This document shows, one piece after another, positions 11,667-13,530 of a DNA stretch of 13,530 nt; the first letter of the stretch is position 1, and each line of letters opens with the position of its first letter. Below the pieces are notes generated by a model. The model saw nothing but the letters and a program-made list of their open reading frames with translations, had not been told where the DNA came from and ran no database searches. Where the stretch lies: positions 1 through 13,530 of the forward strand of contig JAHFBD010000039.1 in the NCBI GenBank assembly GCA_023250175.1, in the 5' to 3' direction. The translations under genes were made by a program, and so were the position numbers. This DNA is from Candidatus Melainabacteria bacterium (GTDB lineage Bacteria; Cyanobacteriota; Vampirovibrionia; 2-02-FULL-35-15).

Positions 11667-13530
11667 ATGATTATTTCTGCATTATCGATCAAACGTCCAG
11701 TATTAGCAATTGTAATTAATCTATTAATTATAATTTTAGGTGTTTATGGATATATAAACCTTCCTGTTCGAGAGTATCCTGATGTAGAAACCCCTGTTGT
11801 ATCAGTTACAACTACATATGTTGGTGCTAGCGCTGAAACTATAGAGAGTAGCATAACAGAACCTCTTGAGCAAGCTATCAATGGGATTGTTGGAATAAGA
11901 TCTGTTCGATCTATCAGTTCATACGGTGTAAGCACTATTAATGTAGAGTTTCAAACATCACGTGAAATTGATGATGCAGCAAATGATGTTAACAATGCTA
12001 TTCAAGCTACTTTGGGAAAAATCCCGCAATCAGCTGATAAACCAATAGTTTCAAAGTCAACAGCAAATTCTCAAGCGCTAATGTGGATAACATTGCAAGG
12101 TAATAAGAATAAATATTCTCCTGAGGAATTAACTGATATTGCGGATAGAGTTGTCAAAACACCACTACAAATATTGCCTGGAGTTGGTTCTGTAATTATT
12201 GGTGGGCAGAGAAAATATGCAATGCGTATATGGTTAGATCCAAAAAAAATGGTGGCTCATAATATAGATGCTAAGGATATTAGAGATACAATCATTAATA
12301 ATAATCTTCAATTACCATCAGGACAAATAAAAGGTGAAACAAGACAATTTAATGTTCTTGCCAATGGACAAATTGATAATCCTAAAATATATGAAGAGTT
12401 AATTATAAAAAATAATAATGGTATACCTGTAAGAATCCAAGATATCGGATCTGTTGAATTAGGAGCAGTAAACTATGACACAATAGTCCGATATAACGGC
12501 AAACAGGTCGTTGGTGTTGGAATTATAAAACAATCTAAAGCAAATGAACTTAAAGTTGCAGAAGAGATTAAAAAAACATTACCTAAAATTAAGCTTGTCT
12601 TACCAAAAGATATTTCGTTAAAAATTTCTGTAGATAATTCAAGATTTATAGAAGCATCTTTAACAGAAATCAAAATTTCATTAATTATTGCTTTTATTTT
12701 GGTTGTAATAGTTACAATGTTTTTTCTTAAATCATTGTTAGCTACATTAATTGTGTCAGCTTCAATCCCGATATCGATAGTCGGCACTTTTTTTGCAATG
12801 CAAATGTTTGGATATTCAATAAATGTTTTAACTTTGCTTGGATTAGTCCTTGCAATTGGACTTGTTATAGATGATGCAATTATTGTTATTGAAAACATTT
12901 ATCGAAAACAAGAAGAAGGTGAAAATAAGTTGCAATCAGCAATTTCTGGTAGTAATGAAATCTCTTTTGCTGTAATTGCCACGACTATTTCCCTAATATC
13001 TGTATTTGTTCCATTGTCTTTGCTTTCAGGAGCAATTGGAAGGCAGTTTAAAGAATTTGCGATTACTGTTGCAATCTCTCTTGCCATCTCTGGATTTGTT
13101 GCACTAACATTAATTCCAACTCTTTGTTCAAAATATTTAACGATTTCAAAAAAGCTCTTAGGTTCTCAAATAGAAGACTTAATTGTTAACTTAAAACAGA
13201 TCTATGATAAAACTCTTACATGGTCTATTAACAATCAAAAAGTTATTTTGGGCTTTCTTATAATTAATATTATTTTTAGTGTTGGGTTCTTAAAATTTAT
13301 GCCAAGAACCTCTGTACCTACTGAAGATCGAGGATTGATTGTTACTTTTATAAAAGCTCCTCAAGGTTCAACAAGTGCATATACAAACCATACTCAGCTA
13401 AAGGTAGAAAAAGAATTTTCAATGATAAAAGAAGTAGATGGCTATTTCTCTGCTATTGGACTTTCAGTAGGTGGTCCAGCTAACCCAAGCAACGGACTTG
13501 TATTTTGTCGGTTAAAACCGTGGGGTGAAA
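11667..13530 (+). CDS. RND efflux permease, HAE1 (AcrB-like) family, N-terminal part (runs off the window)
   Basis: The proton-driven inner-membrane pump partner of the preceding adaptor, acting as a trimer that exports drugs or other hydrophobic compounds. The visible 621 codons cover the first half and the start of the second half of a protein usually about 1,020-1,050 residues long. MIISALSIKRPVLAIVINLL starts with TM1, then LPVREYPDVETPVVSV and GASAETIESSITEPLEQAIN, typical porter-domain motifs of HAE1 pumps. TM2-TM4 carry the proton-relay aspartates D402-D403 in GLVIDDAIIVIEN, the equivalent of AcrB D407/D408. GRQFKEFAITVAISLAISGFVALTLIP follows, and after a gap PRTSVPTEDRGLIVTFIKAPQGS opens the second porter domain. 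The TM10 lysine lies beyond the window. No SD is seen, so translational coupling to the adaptor is likely. The substrate cannot be read from the sequence; heavy-metal (HME) pumps differ in the DD motif context. Confidence 0.95.
   Translation, partial: MIISALSIKRPVLAIVINLLIIILGVYGYINLPVREYPDVETPVVSVTTTYVGASAETIESSITEPLEQAINGIVGIRSVRSISSYGVSTINVEFQTSREIDDAANDVNNAIQATLGKIPQSADKPIVSKSTANSQALMWITLQGNKNKYSPEELTDIADRVVKTPLQILPGVGSVIIGGQRKYAMRIWLDPKKMVAHNIDAKDIRDTIINNNLQLPSGQIKGETRQFNVLANGQIDNPKIYEELIIKNNNGIPVRIQDIGSVELGAVNYDTIVRYNGKQVVGVGIIKQSKANELKVAEEIKKTLPKIKLVLPKDISLKISVDNSRFIEASLTEIKISLIIAFILVVIVTMFFLKSLLATLIVSASIPISIVGTFFAMQMFGYSINVLTLLGLVLAIGLVIDDAIIVIENIYRKQEEGENKLQSAISGSNEISFAVIATTISLISVFVPLSLLSGAIGRQFKEFAITVAISLAISGFVALTLIPTLCSKYLTISKKLLGSQIEDLIVNLKQIYDKTLTWSINNQKVILGFLIINIIFSVGFLKFMPRTSVPTEDRGLIVTFIKAPQGSTSAYTNHTQLKVEKEFSMIKEVDGYFSAIGLSVGGPANPSNGLVFCRLKPWGE

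Overview
The window is AT-rich bacterial chromosome (about one third G+C by eye) using the standard bacterial code. KDO-8-phosphate phosphatase, a lipoprotein periplasmic adaptor and an HAE1-type RND pump indicate a diderm (Gram-negative type) envelope. Most housekeeping genes lack a clear Shine-Dalgarno (SD) sequence, and the tRNA gene does not encode CCA. These traits would fit a low-G+C, non-photosynthetic relative of the cyanobacteria (Melainabacteria-like), but I cannot prove the lineage and hold it only as a weak guess.

Layout. 1-875 (-): 5' part of purH. 982-2082 (+): alr, overlapping the convergent kdsC (2079-2582, -) by 4 nt at the stops. 2583-3009 has no gene but holds a four-unit tandem array of hairpin-forming repeats that ends directly against a tRNA-Ser(CGA) gene (3010-3099). 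3293-5022 (+) carries three small genes I cannot assign; all three have strong SD sequences, and two share an upstream palindromic element. 5163-5630 (-) encodes a secreted, C-terminally membrane-anchored protein. It is divergent from sppA (5763-6788, +), which is convergent with mutS (6929-9550, -). mutS and a family 2 glycosyltransferase gene (9551-10531, +) are divergent with abutting start codons inside one CATATG. The glycosyltransferase is followed closely by an RND adaptor gene (10549-11658) and an RND permease gene (11667 to the window end), probably one operon.

How the genes relate. purH (purine synthesis), alr (D-alanine for peptidoglycan), kdsC (KDO for lipopolysaccharide), sppA (cleaved signal peptides) and mutS (mismatch repair) are independent core functions. 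The adaptor and permease form two parts of a tripartite efflux pump; no outer-membrane channel gene is visible.

The most unusual content is non-coding. The 28-nt hairpin heading each array unit (7-bp stem, one bulged T, 4-bp stem, invariant TTTAT loop) recurs once more between sppA and mutS with largely different stem bases but the same architecture. Seven of the 11 base pairs vary among the five copies and pairing is always kept, which points to selection on RNA (or single-stranded DNA) structure. The array looks like a 179-nt two-unit block that was duplicated. Together with the neighbouring SD-rich orphan genes and their shared promoter element, this is the part most likely to hold something undescribed.
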